A stretch of DNA of 64,000 nt, taken from positions 62,001 to 126,000 of the forward strand of contig JABXHY010000023.1 in assembly GCA_013373375.1 (NCBI GenBank). Direction: 5' to 3'. Within the stretch, counting starts at the first letter, position 1. Every line of letters starts with the position of its first letter. The notes below the pieces were generated by a model. The model made no database searches. It saw only the letters and a program-made list of their open reading frames with translations, and was not told where the DNA came from. This DNA is from Gammaproteobacteria bacterium (GTDB lineage Bacteria > Pseudomonadota > Gammaproteobacteria > Enterobacterales > Kangiellaceae). Positions 9,102 to 17,953 of the stretch are shown here, one piece after another. Made by a program: the position numbers and the translations under genes.

Positions 9102-10088
9102 CTAGTTTTTATATTCCTTAACTTTTTGATCAATAGCACCAAAAATCGATTTGCCATCTTTGTCAAACATTTCAATTTTTACTGTATCACCAAACTTCAT
9201 AAAAGGAGTTGAAGGCTTGCCATCCGCAATAATTTCAAGCATGCGCTTTTCAGCCAAACAACTTGATCCTTTTGAACGATCATAGTTTGAAATTGTGCCT
9301 GATCCGATTATTGCGCCTGCGCCTAAGGGTCTTGTTTTCGCAGCATGAGCGACAATTGTTGGAAAATCAAAAGTCATATCAACACCACAGTTTGGCTCAC
9401 CGAAAAGATCACCATTGAGGTGAGTTGTTAGTGGAAGATGAAGTTTATCGCCGTCCCAAGCTTCACCTAATTCATCAGGTGTTACTGCGACAGGAGAAAA
9501 AGCACTGCTAGGTTTACTTTGGAAAAATCCAAAACCTTTCGCAAGTTCACCAGGGATCAAGTTCCGTAAAGACACATCGTTGACCAACATAAATAAGCGA
9601 ATTGCCGAACGTGCTTGGTCTTTGTTAGGCGCCATCGGCAAATCATCGACAACAACAGCAACTTCTGATTCCATGTCGATACCGTAATCTTCTGATGCCA
9701 TTTCGATATCATCGTAAGGTCCAAGAAAAGTATCGCTGCCACCTTGGTACATCAAAGGATCTGTCCAGAATGACTCTGGCATTTCTGCACCACGAGCTTT
9801 ACGAACCAGTTCAACGTGATTCACGTAAGCACTGCCGTCTGCCCATTGATAGGCTCTTGGCAAAGGAGATTCGCATTTTGTTTGATCAAAATCAAAACAG
9901 TCTTGGACATCGCCTTTATTTAAATTATCGTAAACTTTTTCTAATTGAGGAGCCAAGTCATTCCAATCATCAAGCAATCTTTGCATTGTTGGAGCAATGT
10001 TTTCTACCTTAACGGCTTTGCTCAAATCTTTGCTTACAACAACTAGCTCACCATCTCGCTTGTTATTTCTTAATGTCGCTAACTTCAT
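9102..10088 (-). CDS. fahA: Fumarylacetoacetate hydrolase family protein
   Basis: 328 residues, typical of the shorter bacterial FAH enzymes. Conserved segments include SFWTDPLMYQGG, the metal-binding EVAVVVDD (acidic ligand), MLVNDVSLRNLIPGELAKGFGFFQSKP and GSGTISNYD. It cleaves fumarylacetoacetate to fumarate and acetoacetate, the last step of homogentisate breakdown. It lies 11 bases after hmgA, so the two are co-transcribed. Confidence 0.95.
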   Translation of the reverse strand: MKLATLRNNKRDGELVVVSKDLSKAVKVENIAPTMQRLLDDWNDLAPQLEKVYDNLNKGDVQDCFDFDQTKCESPLPRAYQWADGSAYVNHVELVRKARGAEMPESFWTDPLMYQGGSDTFLGPYDDIEMASEDYGIDMESEVAVVVDDLPMAPNKDQARSAIRLFMLVNDVSLRNLIPGELAKGFGFFQSKPSSAFSPVAVTPDELGEAWDGDKLHLPLTTHLNGDLFGEPNCGVDMTFDFPTIVAHAAKTRPLGAGAIIGSGTISNYDRSKGSSCLAEKRMLEIIADGKPSTPFMKFGDTVKIEMFDKDGKSIFGAIDQKVKEYKN

Positions 10089-10099
10089 TACTAATAACC

Positions 10100-11230
10100 T
10101 TATTTTTTAGTTTTCCAACTTTCTGCGTAAGACTCGTCTTCAATTGCATAAGCAGGCGCACCAATTTGTAATGGATCTCGAGTATCGAGCATTACCGCTA
10201 CTTCGTCGGTTTCTTTTTTCGCGTGCTGACGCCCTGCTTCGAATGCTTTCGGATGAGGTCCATGTGTAAAACCACACGGATGAAAAGTAACCATTCCGGC
10301 ATCTATGTTGTCGCGACTGAAAAAATTACCTGCGTGATAAAAAATGACTTCATCGAAATCGTCATTATTGTGATAGAAAGGTACTTTTAACGCACCGGGA
10401 TCAGACTCAATAGGACGCGGAACAAAAGTGCATACCACAAATCGACTCGCAACAAATGTAGTGTGAGCCGAAGGAGGTAAATGATAACGATGAGACATTA
10501 ACGGACGTATATCACGCCAATTAATTCGAACGACAGACAAATCACCATGCCAGCCAATTGCGTCCAAAGGACTGTAACTGTAATGAACTTTTGAAATTTC
10601 ATCATTACGTTTTATTTCGACAATCCACTTACCTTCTTTTTGCTGAGCAGTAAACGCATCATCAATTTTTGGAATATCCAACATCGCAGGATCAAAAATA
10701 GCGTGAGGTCCAACAAGCCCTTTCTCTGGTAATTGGTAAGAATCGTTAGTCGCTTCAATGATAAGAATCGACATAGGTTCGCTCGGCTCCAATCGCCACA
10801 TGGTGCTTCTTGGAATGACCACATAATCGCCATCGCGAAGTGTTAAATGCCCATAGTCACAAAATAGCTCTCCCGCTCCTTCGTGAATAAACAACAAGTC
10901 GTCACCGTCTGCGTTTCTCACCAAAAAGTCCATTTTGTTCTCACAACGCCAATAACGGTATTTACAGGCGTTATTATGTAACACAATTGGGCTTGCAAAT
11001 GGAGAATGCACATTTAACTCAAGGTCATTTAAATTAAACGCTCTGGGGCGAAGCGGACCTTCCCAAGAGTCCCAACTTGTTGGTGGACGTTGATGATGAA
11101 AATGCGCGGCAGGGCCGAAAAAACCACTGCGCCCAGCTTCTCTTTCATAAATTCCATCTTCCGGAAAGTCTGCATGAGCTTGCCGCGATACTTTGCCTTC
11201 TTTATGCGGAAATGAGATCCACTTTCTCAT
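10100..11230 (-). CDS. hmgA: Homogentisate 1,2-dioxygenase
   Basis: 376 residues; this is the short form found in marine gammaproteobacteria (the human and Pseudomonas enzymes are longer). The cupin-like C-terminal domain holds the iron ligands in the TFHPCGFTHGPHPKAFE region, and the N-terminal half carries DDLLFIHEGAGEL. An AGAGGGG ribosome site precedes the ATG. The enzyme opens the homogentisate ring to maleylacetoacetate. It sits 18 bases downstream of hpd in one operon. Confidence 0.95.
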   Translation of the reverse strand: MRKWISFPHKEGKVSRQAHADFPEDGIYEREAGRSGFFGPAAHFHHQRPPTSWDSWEGPLRPRAFNLNDLELNVHSPFASPIVLHNNACKYRYWRCENKMDFLVRNADGDDLLFIHEGAGELFCDYGHLTLRDGDYVVIPRSTMWRLEPSEPMSILIIEATNDSYQLPEKGLVGPHAIFDPAMLDIPKIDDAFTAQQKEGKWIVEIKRNDEISKVHYSYSPLDAIGWHGDLSVVRINWRDIRPLMSHRYHLPPSAHTTFVASRFVVCTFVPRPIESDPGALKVPFYHNNDDFDEVIFYHAGNFFSRDNIDAGMVTFHPCGFTHGPHPKAFEAGRQHAKKETDEVAVMLDTRDPLQIGAPAYAIEDESYAESWKTKK

Positions 11231-11248
11231 GGATAAACCCCTCTTGAA

Positions 11249-12331
11249 TTAAGCGTCGGCGCTAATTACACCGCGACGAACCTGATCTTCTTCGATTGAC
11301 TCGAATAAAGCTTTGAAGTTTCCTTCACCAAATCCTTGATTACCCTTACGTTGAATAATTTCAAAGAAAATAGGTCCGATAACTGTCTTAGTGAATATTT
11401 GCAACAAGATACCATCGCCGTCAACTGGCGCACCATCGATTAATACTCTTAATTCTCGTAATTTATCAACGTTTTCTTCATGACCTTCGACTCGCTCATC
11501 AACTTTATCGTAATAAGTGTCAGGCGTGGGCATGAAATCCATACCGATTTCTCTTAATTGCTTAACGGTGTCGTAAATATTCTCCGCCGTCAGAGCGATA
11601 TGCTGGATACCCTCTCCTTTGTATTCTCTCAAGTACTCTTCAATTTGAGACTTATCATCAGAAGATTCATTAATCGGGATACGGATTTTTCCACAAGGAG
11701 CTGTCATAGCTCGACTGACAAGACCGGTTAGTTTTCCTTCAATATCGAAATAACGAATTTCTCTGAAGTTTCCGATATTTTCGTAAAAGCCAGCCCACTT
11801 ATCCATATTGCCGCGCATAACGTTGTGAGTAAGATGATCAAGTTCGTAGAGGCCGACACCTTTCGGATGAACGTCTACACCCTCAAAATAGTCAAAATCG
11901 TGGTCGTAAATGGTGTCGTTTCCATATTGGTCAACAAAATAAAGCACCGAATCACCAATACCGTAAACCGCTGGAATTTGTAACTCACCATCAGCAATAT
12001 CGGCTTTATCAAAAGGTTTTGCACCATTTTCAACTGCATGCTCAAAGGCTTTTTTGGCATCTTCTACGCGAAACGCCATCGCACATGCGCACGGACCATG
12101 TGCTTTCGAGAACTCATGGAAATACGTGCCCTCATCTGCGTTTACTAAAAAGTTAACGTCGCCTTGGCGAAACAAAGTTACGTTTTTTCGTTTGTGCTTC
12201 GCGATAGGTGTGAAGCCAAGTAGCTTAAACAGATTATTCAGTTTTTCTACGCCTTCTGCATTTGGCGCTGAGTACTCCACAAATTCAAAACCATCGGTTC
12301 CTAAAGGGTTTACCTGGTTTGCAGCTTCCAT
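11249..12331 (-). CDS. hpd: 4-hydroxyphenylpyruvate dioxygenase
   Basis: 360 residues with the two-module vicinal-oxygen-chelate fold. The ferrous ligands are visible in LDHLTHNV, GIQHIALT and FFEIIQRKG, and the product closes with GFGEGNFKALFESIE, the helix that gates the active site. It turns 4-hydroxyphenylpyruvate into homogentisate. It is the first gene of the hpd-hmgA-fahA(-maiA) operon, with a GAGG ribosome site. A sigma70-like -10 and a TyrR box lie upstream. Confidence 0.98.
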   Translation of the reverse strand: MEAANQVNPLGTDGFEFVEYSAPNAEGVEKLNNLFKLLGFTPIAKHKRKNVTLFRQGDVNFLVNADEGTYFHEFSKAHGPCACAMAFRVEDAKKAFEHAVENGAKPFDKADIADGELQIPAVYGIGDSVLYFVDQYGNDTIYDHDFDYFEGVDVHPKGVGLYELDHLTHNVMRGNMDKWAGFYENIGNFREIRYFDIEGKLTGLVSRAMTAPCGKIRIPINESSDDKSQIEEYLREYKGEGIQHIALTAENIYDTVKQLREIGMDFMPTPDTYYDKVDERVEGHEENVDKLRELRVLIDGAPVDGDGILLQIFTKTVIGPIFFEIIQRKGNQGFGEGNFKALFESIEEDQVRRGVISADA

Positions 12332-12378
12332 CGAAATAACCTCGCTAAAATAGTGTTTTTGTATGCTCTAGACGCACT

Positions 12379-12384
12379 ATTATA
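12379..12384 (-). promoter_or_regulatory. Candidate -10 hexamer of the hpd promoter
   Basis: On the minus strand the hexamer is TATAAT, about 48 bases upstream of the hpd start. The sequence 17 bases further upstream does not resemble TTGACA, which fits a promoter that needs an activator such as TyrR. Confidence 0.55.
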
Positions 12385-12458
12385 CCGATACCGAGGGTAT
12401 TTTAAATAATTGAAATTATTACTTTTTCACGGACTTTAGAGATTTCACATTAAGAATC

Positions 12459-12476
12459 CGTAAACATTTTTATACG
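12459..12476. promoter_or_regulatory. Weak TyrR-box candidate upstream of hpd
   Basis: CGTAAA-N6-TATACG matches the TyrR consensus TGTAAA-N6-TTTACA at nine of twelve fixed positions. It lies 73 bases (about seven helical turns) from the perfect box at 12532, so the pair is in phase. On its own it would not stand out. Confidence 0.3.
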
Positions 12477-12531
12477 CTTTATTGGAAAAATCTTTTTACT
12501 AGATTTTTCAATAGCTTGGCAGGATCTTTGG

Positions 12532-12549
12532 TGTAAACAAATGTTTACA
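12532..12549. promoter_or_regulatory. TyrR box upstream of hpd
   Basis: A perfect match to TGTAAA-N6-TTTACA, extended to a longer inverted repeat with GG before and CC after. It lies between tyrR and hpd, about 200 bases before the hpd start. There is no T-run after the inverted repeat on either strand, so an operator is likelier than a terminator. Confidence 0.8.
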
Positions 12550-12560
12550 CCAATTTTAGA

Positions 12561-14105
12561 TCACTTGTCTGATGAGTTACTTATTCCAAATGCTTTTAAC
12601 TTTTTAGCGACAGCCGTATGGGATAAACCTAACTGGTCAGCCAGCTTTCGACTACTTGGAAATTGAGGGTATAAATATTCAAATAGCTGACGTTCGAATT
12701 GTTGCATTATGAATTTGTGAGAAGTCTTTATACCTTTTTCTGCGACTTCAGAGGGTAACGACCGCAACATTGGCATATTCAAATCTCGGGCATTAATTTG
12801 AGGTTTGGAAGACCTTGATACAGCACGAAAAATAAGGTTTTCTAACTCTCGAATGTTACCCGGCCAGTTGTATCGGGCTAAGGCCAGAATCGCGCGCTGC
12901 GAAAGAGATGGGATGCTTCGCTCAAGTCGATCGGCAGCTAGTCTAATAAAATACTCTGCCAATGCTAATATGTCCTTCCTTCGTTGACGTAATGGCGGCA
13001 GCCTCAAATTCAATACATTCAAACGATAATAAAGATCAGAGCGAAAGTTGCCGGTTTGAGAAAGGTTATCCAGCTGGTAGCTCGTCGAAGCTATAATTTT
13101 TACCCTTATTGCTATTTCTTGCTCAGTACCCACTCTCCGAAATCGACCAGTCTCAAGAAACCTTAACAACTTAACTTGCAAGTATGGCGACATTTCACCA
13201 ATTTCATCGAGATACAAAGTGCCATTTTCTGCCATTTCAATTAGGCCCTGTTTATCAACAAAACCTTTCTTGCCTTTATTTACTGAGTATCCGAACAACT
13301 CATTTTCGGCTGCATTATCCGGTAGCGAAGCGCAGTTAAGCGCCAAAAATGGCTTGTCGGGCGTACGCAAAGAGTGAATTGCTCTGGCAAAAACTTCTTT
13401 CCCGGTACCAGTTTCGCCTTCAATAAGCAGAGGCTCGTGTCTGTGCGCTAAATCTTGAGCTTCCTGTTTTACTCTTTCAATGTTCTCAGACACTGCAATG
13501 ATGTTATCAAACGAAATCAATTCACCTTGCTTAAGTTTTTCGTACTGAGACACCACATCTGAAGTTAACCGAAATAATAATATTGCAGCTCCGGTGTGTT
13601 TTGAGAAAGTATCATGAAAACCCCTAAATCCCTCTACCAACATCGAGCGACCATGAAACTCAAAATTTTCTTTGAGGTTAGCGTGCTCTTCTAGAGTTAA
13701 AAATATTTCATCAAGACGCTCTCTGCCAAACACCGACTCAATATTTTGCGGCTGCGTTATGTCCAATTGGAATAGATCGGCGAATGCTTGATTGGCTTGC
13801 AAAACTTCACCATTACGAGCAATAGACACAACGGCTTCTGGAAACTGATCCATCAAACCTTTTAACTCTTGATGGTCTCGCTCAGAGGGTAAAAACTCAA
13901 TTGTCTGAATCGTGCCGACACCATTAATTTTACTCAATCGGACGACAATTTCCTTGCTTTCTCGAGTCGTGATATCCAGTTTTAAATATAACTGCTGCTC
14001 GCCAAGTTCAATCCCTCGAAGATCAATATTCCGAACAGACAATACACTGACAATTTCCTGCACAACGCCGACTCGGTCATGACATTGTACCGCGAGTCGA
14101 ATCAT
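12561..14105 (-). CDS. tyrR: TyrR/PhhR-type transcriptional regulator
   Basis: 514 residues. Order of parts: ACT domain (1-70), PAS domain (about 80-170), AAA+ domain with Walker A GETGTGKE and Walker B TLYLDEIGEMS, and a C-terminal helix-turn-helix around SRKLADQLGLSHTAVAKKL. The loop where sigma54 activators have GAFTGA reads SVNKGKKGF (about residues 268-278), so the protein should act on sigma70 promoters, as E. coli TyrR does. It is expected to bind aromatic amino acids and control hpd. Its start overlaps the tatD stop (ATGA), so it is expressed from the long upstream operon. Confidence 0.94.
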   Translation of the reverse strand: MIRLAVQCHDRVGVVQEIVSVLSVRNIDLRGIELGEQQLYLKLDITTRESKEIVVRLSKINGVGTIQTIEFLPSERDHQELKGLMDQFPEAVVSIARNGEVLQANQAFADLFQLDITQPQNIESVFGRERLDEIFLTLEEHANLKENFEFHGRSMLVEGFRGFHDTFSKHTGAAILLFRLTSDVVSQYEKLKQGELISFDNIIAVSENIERVKQEAQDLAHRHEPLLIEGETGTGKEVFARAIHSLRTPDKPFLALNCASLPDNAAENELFGYSVNKGKKGFVDKQGLIEMAENGTLYLDEIGEMSPYLQVKLLRFLETGRFRRVGTEQEIAIRVKIIASTSYQLDNLSQTGNFRSDLYYRLNVLNLRLPPLRQRRKDILALAEYFIRLAADRLERSIPSLSQRAILALARYNWPGNIRELENLIFRAVSRSSKPQINARDLNMPMLRSLPSEVAEKGIKTSHKFIMQQFERQLFEYLYPQFPSSRKLADQLGLSHTAVAKKLKAFGISNSSDK

Positions 14106-14881
14106 CTTTGTGCTTTCGAAAATAAGGTGTAAAAGTTCTCGGTGGTTTGCTTGGCTAGTTGCTCAAAGCTCTCACCACGAAGTTCAGCTAAGAACTCAGC
14201 TGTTTGCTTTGTATACGCCGGTTGGCAAGGTTTTCCACGAAATGGAACCGGAGCTAGATAAGGAGAATCTGTTTCAACTAATAAGCGGTCGAGAGGAATT
14301 TTTTTTGCCATTTCACGCACGTTGTCTGCCTGCCGAAACGTTACGATACCTGAAATTGAGACGAAGTAACCAACATCAATCGCTTGTTTTGCCATATCCC
14401 AGTCCTCAGTAAAACAATGCAGCACACCTGCGTTCTCGCGAGGTTTACTGCAAATAAGATCCAGGGTCTGTTGTCTCGCATCACGAGTGTGAATAATGAG
14501 CGGTAAGCCTGTCTCTATCGATGCTTCATGATGAACAACAAAACTGTCCATTTGTTGGGCTAAAGTTTCCTTCGCATAAAAACCGTCTAATCCGGTTTCA
14601 CCTATACCAACGACATGTTCACTCGCGCCTTTTTCGACTAAAAACTCTAACAAACCCTCGGTTGAGATAGATTTTGACAGCGGATGCACTCCTACGGTAC
14701 AAGATACTGCGGCGTGTTTTATTGCAATATCATGCACAAATTCAAAGTTATCTTTTCCGGTTGCGATGCATAGAAAACGATTAACACCATTCTTTTCTGC
14801 GAATGACAATGCTTGCTCTAGGCTATCGTTATGCTCAGACAGATCAATACGATCAAGGTGACAATGTGAATCAACTAACAT
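14102..14881 (-). CDS. tatD: TatD family metal-dependent hydrolase
   Basis: 259 residues, a TIM-barrel metal hydrolase. The metal site is seen in DSHCHLD at the start, GETGLDGFY in the middle, IIHTRDA, LHCFTEDWDMA and VETDSPYLAP. TatD-type proteins have been linked to DNA exonuclease activity; the physiological substrate here is not decided. It is the usual neighbour of pilZ and holB and is transcribed with them and with tyrR. Confidence 0.93.
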   Translation of the reverse strand: MLVDSHCHLDRIDLSEHNDSLEQALSFAEKNGVNRFLCIATGKDNFEFVHDIAIKHAAVSCTVGVHPLSKSISTEGLLEFLVEKGASEHVVGIGETGLDGFYAKETLAQQMDSFVVHHEASIETGLPLIIHTRDARQQTLDLICSKPRENAGVLHCFTEDWDMAKQAIDVGYFVSISGIVTFRQADNVREMAKKIPLDRLLVETDSPYLAPVPFRGKPCQPAYTKQTAEFLAELRGESFEQLAKQTTENFYTLFSKAQR

Positions 14882-14910
14882 AAATATGGGTAGACTAATT
14901 GTGTGATGGG

Positions 14911-15270
14911 CTACATTGTGTGGGTAGCGCGCTCCGAATTCAATGCACCAGCGAGATAAGTTTCTATTTTTGTACGAGCTTGCCCATTATCTTGATTCGC
15001 AAACTGGACACCAATTCCGGCAGCCTTATTTCCCTGTGCACCTTTAGGAGTAATCCAGATAATTTTACCGGCAACTGGAATCTTTTCCTTTTCATCCATT
15101 AAAGAAAGCAGCATAAATACCTCGTCACCGAGGTTATATTGCTTATGAGTCGGAATAAACAACCCGCCATTTTCCACGAAAGGCATGTAAGCGGCGTATA
15201 AAACGGCTTTGTCCTTTATCGTTAGCGATAAAATTCCGTGTCTAGGTGCTGCTTTTGGCTGAGTTGACAT
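14911..15270 (-). CDS. pilZ: PilZ domain protein (type IV pilus type)
   Basis: 119 residues. The order holB-pilZ-tatD and the sequence (GILSLTIKDKAVLYAAYMPFVENGGLFIPT, ITPKGAQGNKAAGIGVQF) match the PilZ protein of type IV pilus systems. These lack the RxxxR c-di-GMP-binding motif at the N-terminus, and none is visible here, so direct c-di-GMP binding is unlikely. It probably works with PilB-type ATPases or FimX-like proteins in pilus assembly. Confidence 0.9.
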   Translation of the reverse strand: MSTQPKAAPRHGILSLTIKDKAVLYAAYMPFVENGGLFIPTHKQYNLGDEVFMLLSLMDEKEKIPVAGKIIWITPKGAQGNKAAGIGVQFANQDNGQARTKIETYLAGALNSERATHTM

Positions 15271-15308
15271 TAATAACTTCCAATAATTACTACGTTTTCA
15301 CTGCTTTA

Positions 15309-16289
15309 TTATCGCGCTCGTGACTTCACCCAAGCATCTGCGACAAAATCGACCTGCATGGGGATATTGAGTGTCACACCATCAAGAAACTGCTTATTCT
15401 GGTACAAGAGCTCATCGCGGAACTTAAATAATAGCTGCATATTCATCATTCCTGCAAGTTTCGATAACTCCTTGTGATATAACAATTGCGAGTTTTCAAC
15501 TAAGCTTTGCTGCTTAATTAGCGCCGTCACTATATATTCCCATAAAGACCAATAAGTACCAACGTCATTACCGATCATCTTGCCAATTGCTGTTAAAGGC
15601 TCTTTACCCTCTGCAACAGCAATCAACAGCTTTAAGAACTCTTCCAGTTGCGCCATACCGCCTTGTTCAAGGAAGTGTTGTGCTTTCAATGGTACATAAT
15701 GATTGATCGAAAGCGCTGCTTCGCAAAGCTCTTTAGAATTTTCCCCACCAGAAGACAATAACCAATCAAGCGCCTGTTTTCGGCGGTTAACGTCGACGGA
15801 GACTTGTTGGCAGCGACTAATGATAGTTGCTGGAATCGAGCTTTTATCCGCAGCAACTAAAACGATATGTGTTTTCCTTCCAGGCTCTTCTAGAGTTTTT
15901 AGTAATGCATTGTAGCCATTTACGGTTAATCTTTCCGCCTGATAAATTACAACCATGCGCCATCCAGCTTGATGTGAAGTTTCTGTTAACTTCTCAGACA
16001 AGTCCCTGACCTGCTGAATCGATATCTGTTTTTTGCCCTCTTCTGTTTCTATCCATATAAAATCTGGGTGAGTGTTATTGTTGAATAGCAAACAGCTTTT
16101 GCATTGCCGGCAAGGCTCAGACTCAATTCGCTTTTCGCACAATAATACCTGTGACCAATGCTGAACAAATTGTCGTTCACCCGAACCATATTTAGCCAAT
16201 AACAAAACCGCGTGGGGTAAACGTTCTTGCTCAAGCGCTTGAGTAAGCCTACCTAATCCATTTATTTGCCAGGGATATATCGAGCTCAT
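15309..16289 (-). CDS. holB: DNA polymerase III delta-prime subunit
   Basis: 326 residues. An AAA+ clamp-loader fold with the zinc cysteines CEKRIESEPCRQCKSC near residue 50, the HAVLLLAKYGSGERQF P-loop region with a degenerate lysine, LEEPGRKTHIVLVA and SRCQQV. The weak Walker motif agrees with delta-prime being an ATPase-inactive stator in the clamp loader. Its ATG overlaps the tmk stop by four bases (ATGA). Confidence 0.95.
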   Translation of the reverse strand: MSSIYPWQINGLGRLTQALEQERLPHAVLLLAKYGSGERQFVQHWSQVLLCEKRIESEPCRQCKSCLLFNNNTHPDFIWIETEEGKKQISIQQVRDLSEKLTETSHQAGWRMVVIYQAERLTVNGYNALLKTLEEPGRKTHIVLVAADKSSIPATIISRCQQVSVDVNRRKQALDWLLSSGGENSKELCEAALSINHYVPLKAQHFLEQGGMAQLEEFLKLLIAVAEGKEPLTAIGKMIGNDVGTYWSLWEYIVTALIKQQSLVENSQLLYHKELSKLAGMMNMQLLFKFRDELLYQNKQFLDGVTLNIPMQVDFVADAWVKSRAR

Positions 16290-16945
16290 GAACTGAACTC
16301 TTTTTTCTGTTCATTGATAGCACTGCTGATGATCAGTTCTAAAGATTGTTTAACTTGTAGCTTTACTTCATCTAACGGTTTACTGGCATCGATTAAAATA
16401 AATCTCGAAGGTTGCTCATCCATACGACGGTGATACGCTTGGCGAACTTTTTTAAAAAAATCCATTTGCTCATTTTCAAACCGATCATACTCGCTTCGAG
16501 AGGCCGCTCGTTTCATTCCTGTAACCGGATCTAAATCAAATAAAAACGTTTTATCCGGTTTAAAGCTTTTTATTGCCAGTGCCTCTAACGACTCTATCAT
16601 CGCCCAGTCAATATTTCTTCCACCACCTTGATAAGCAAAGCTAGCATCGGTAAAGCGATCGGATATGACCCACTTCCCAGCAGCTAAAGCTGGCTTGATT
16701 ACGGTTTCGACATGTTGCGCTCGAGCTGCAAACATCATAAGCAATTCCGCAACCGGATTTACTTTTTCATCCCGGTTTTCTAACAGGAGTGCCCTTAACT
16801 CTTCCGCAAGTGGCGTTCCACCGGGTTCCCTTGTCACAATAAACGGAATGTTATTCTGACTTAGAATCTCTTTCATTAATTCGAGGTTAGTGGTTTTTCC
16901 TCCACCTTCACCGCCTTCAATACTGATAAATTTTGCTGAGCTCAT
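16286..16945 (-). CDS. tmk: Thymidylate kinase
   Basis: 219 residues. P-loop IEGGEGGGKTTN, the DRF motif in VISDRFTDASFAYQGGGR, and FLFDLDP are all typical of dTMP kinase. Makes dTDP from dTMP for DNA synthesis. It sits three bases after mltG and overlaps holB, within the fab-holB operon. Length is normal. Confidence 0.97.
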   Translation of the reverse strand: MSSAKFISIEGGEGGGKTTNLELMKEILSQNNIPFIVTREPGGTPLAEELRALLLENRDEKVNPVAELLMMFAARAQHVETVIKPALAAGKWVISDRFTDASFAYQGGGRNIDWAMIESLEALAIKSFKPDKTFLFDLDPVTGMKRAASRSEYDRFENEQMDFFKKVRQAYHRRMDEQPSRFILIDASKPLDEVKLQVKQSLELIISSAINEQKKEFSS

Positions 16946-16948
16946 GAA

Positions 16949-17953
16949 TCACTTCTTTAATTGATAGCGTCTTACTGCTTTGTTGTGTTCTGACAGAGTA
17001 TCGCTAAATTGATGCGAACCATCACCTCTAGCAACAAAGTAAAGCGCGGTGCCTTCAGTTGGATTTAGAGCAGCATTTATAGCTTCTCGTCCGACAATCG
17101 CAATTGGTGTTGGCGGCAAACCATGCCGCGTGTAAGTGTTATAAGGTGTATCAGTTCGCAAGTCTTTTCGACGAATGTTGCCATCAAAATTTTCTCCAAT
17201 CCCATAAATAACCGTCGGGTCTGTTTGAAGTCTCATCTTTTTTTGAATACGTCGAACAAAAACGCCAGCGATTAATGGTCGCTCACTACTTAATGCCGTT
17301 TCCTTTTCAATGATTGACGCCATGATCAGCGCTTCATAAGGAGTTTGATACGGCAATTCAGGTAATTTATTTTCCCATTCCTCATTAAGGACGCTTAATA
17401 GCTGCTGGTGAGAACGTCGCAATAACTCTATTGCGTCATAACCTTTAGGAAATTTATAAGTATCTGCAAACAAACTCCCCTCTTGATGAGCAAACTTGAG
17501 TTGCAAGCTTTCTAATAAATCTTCTCGACTAAGGTTATTTATTTTATCAAGATTTAAATATTTATTTTGTTTAATTAACTCAACGATATCCCAAAACCTT
17601 AAGCCTTCAACAACCGTGAATTGATATTGAATTTGTTCTCCGCTATTGAACTTTTCAAGCAATTGAACAAAGTTTAAATCTGGTGTTAATAAATAATGCC
17701 CTACTTTAATCTGACTTTGATTTTCATTGAGTTTTATAAACAGTCTTGGTTGCCAAGTTGATTTGATTAATTTTTGTTTATAAAGTCTTTCAACAATTTG
17801 ATTAACGCCTTCTCCAGGCTTCACGTTAAACTCGATTGAATTACTTATATTGAGTGTTGACTCAAAAAAACGCTGATACGAAAAATAAAACCAGGTGCTG
17901 GTCATCAGCATTAGAAGTAGTATCAAACCAATCAGTGCGCGAAAATTAATCAT
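16949..17953 (-). CDS. mltG: Endolytic murein transglycosylase MltG
   Basis: About 334 residues from the ATG at 17951-17953, which overlaps the pabC stop (ATGA); a longer upstream frame runs into pabC and is not used. One N-terminal membrane helix (FRALIGLILLLMLMTSTW) is followed by a LysM-like region and the YceG domain. The catalytic Glu lies in ASIIEKET; LQTDPTVIYG and LYFVARGDGSHQFS are conserved. It cuts nascent peptidoglycan in the periplasm and sets glycan chain ends. Confidence 0.94.
   Translation of the reverse strand: MINFRALIGLILLLMLMTSTWFYFSYQRFFESTLNISNSIEFNVKPGEGVNQIVERLYKQKLIKSTWQPRLFIKLNENQSQIKVGHYLLTPDLNFVQLLEKFNSGEQIQYQFTVVEGLRFWDIVELIKQNKYLNLDKINNLSREDLLESLQLKFAHQEGSLFADTYKFPKGYDAIELLRRSHQQLLSVLNEEWENKLPELPYQTPYEALIMASIIEKETALSSERPLIAGVFVRRIQKKMRLQTDPTVIYGIGENFDGNIRRKDLRTDTPYNTYTRHGLPPTPIAIVGREAINAALNPTEGTALYFVARGDGSHQFSDTLSEHNKAVRRYQLKK

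Noticed and set aside
12516-12531. Sigma54-like element TTGGCAGGATCTTTGG on the plus strand near the TyrR box
   Set aside because: It points away from hpd and no gene follows on that strand; the TyrR protein also lacks the GAFTGA loop needed to drive sigma54.
12530-12551. The TyrR inverted repeat as a tyrR terminator
   Set aside because: No T-run follows on the minus strand and the sequence fits the operator consensus exactly.
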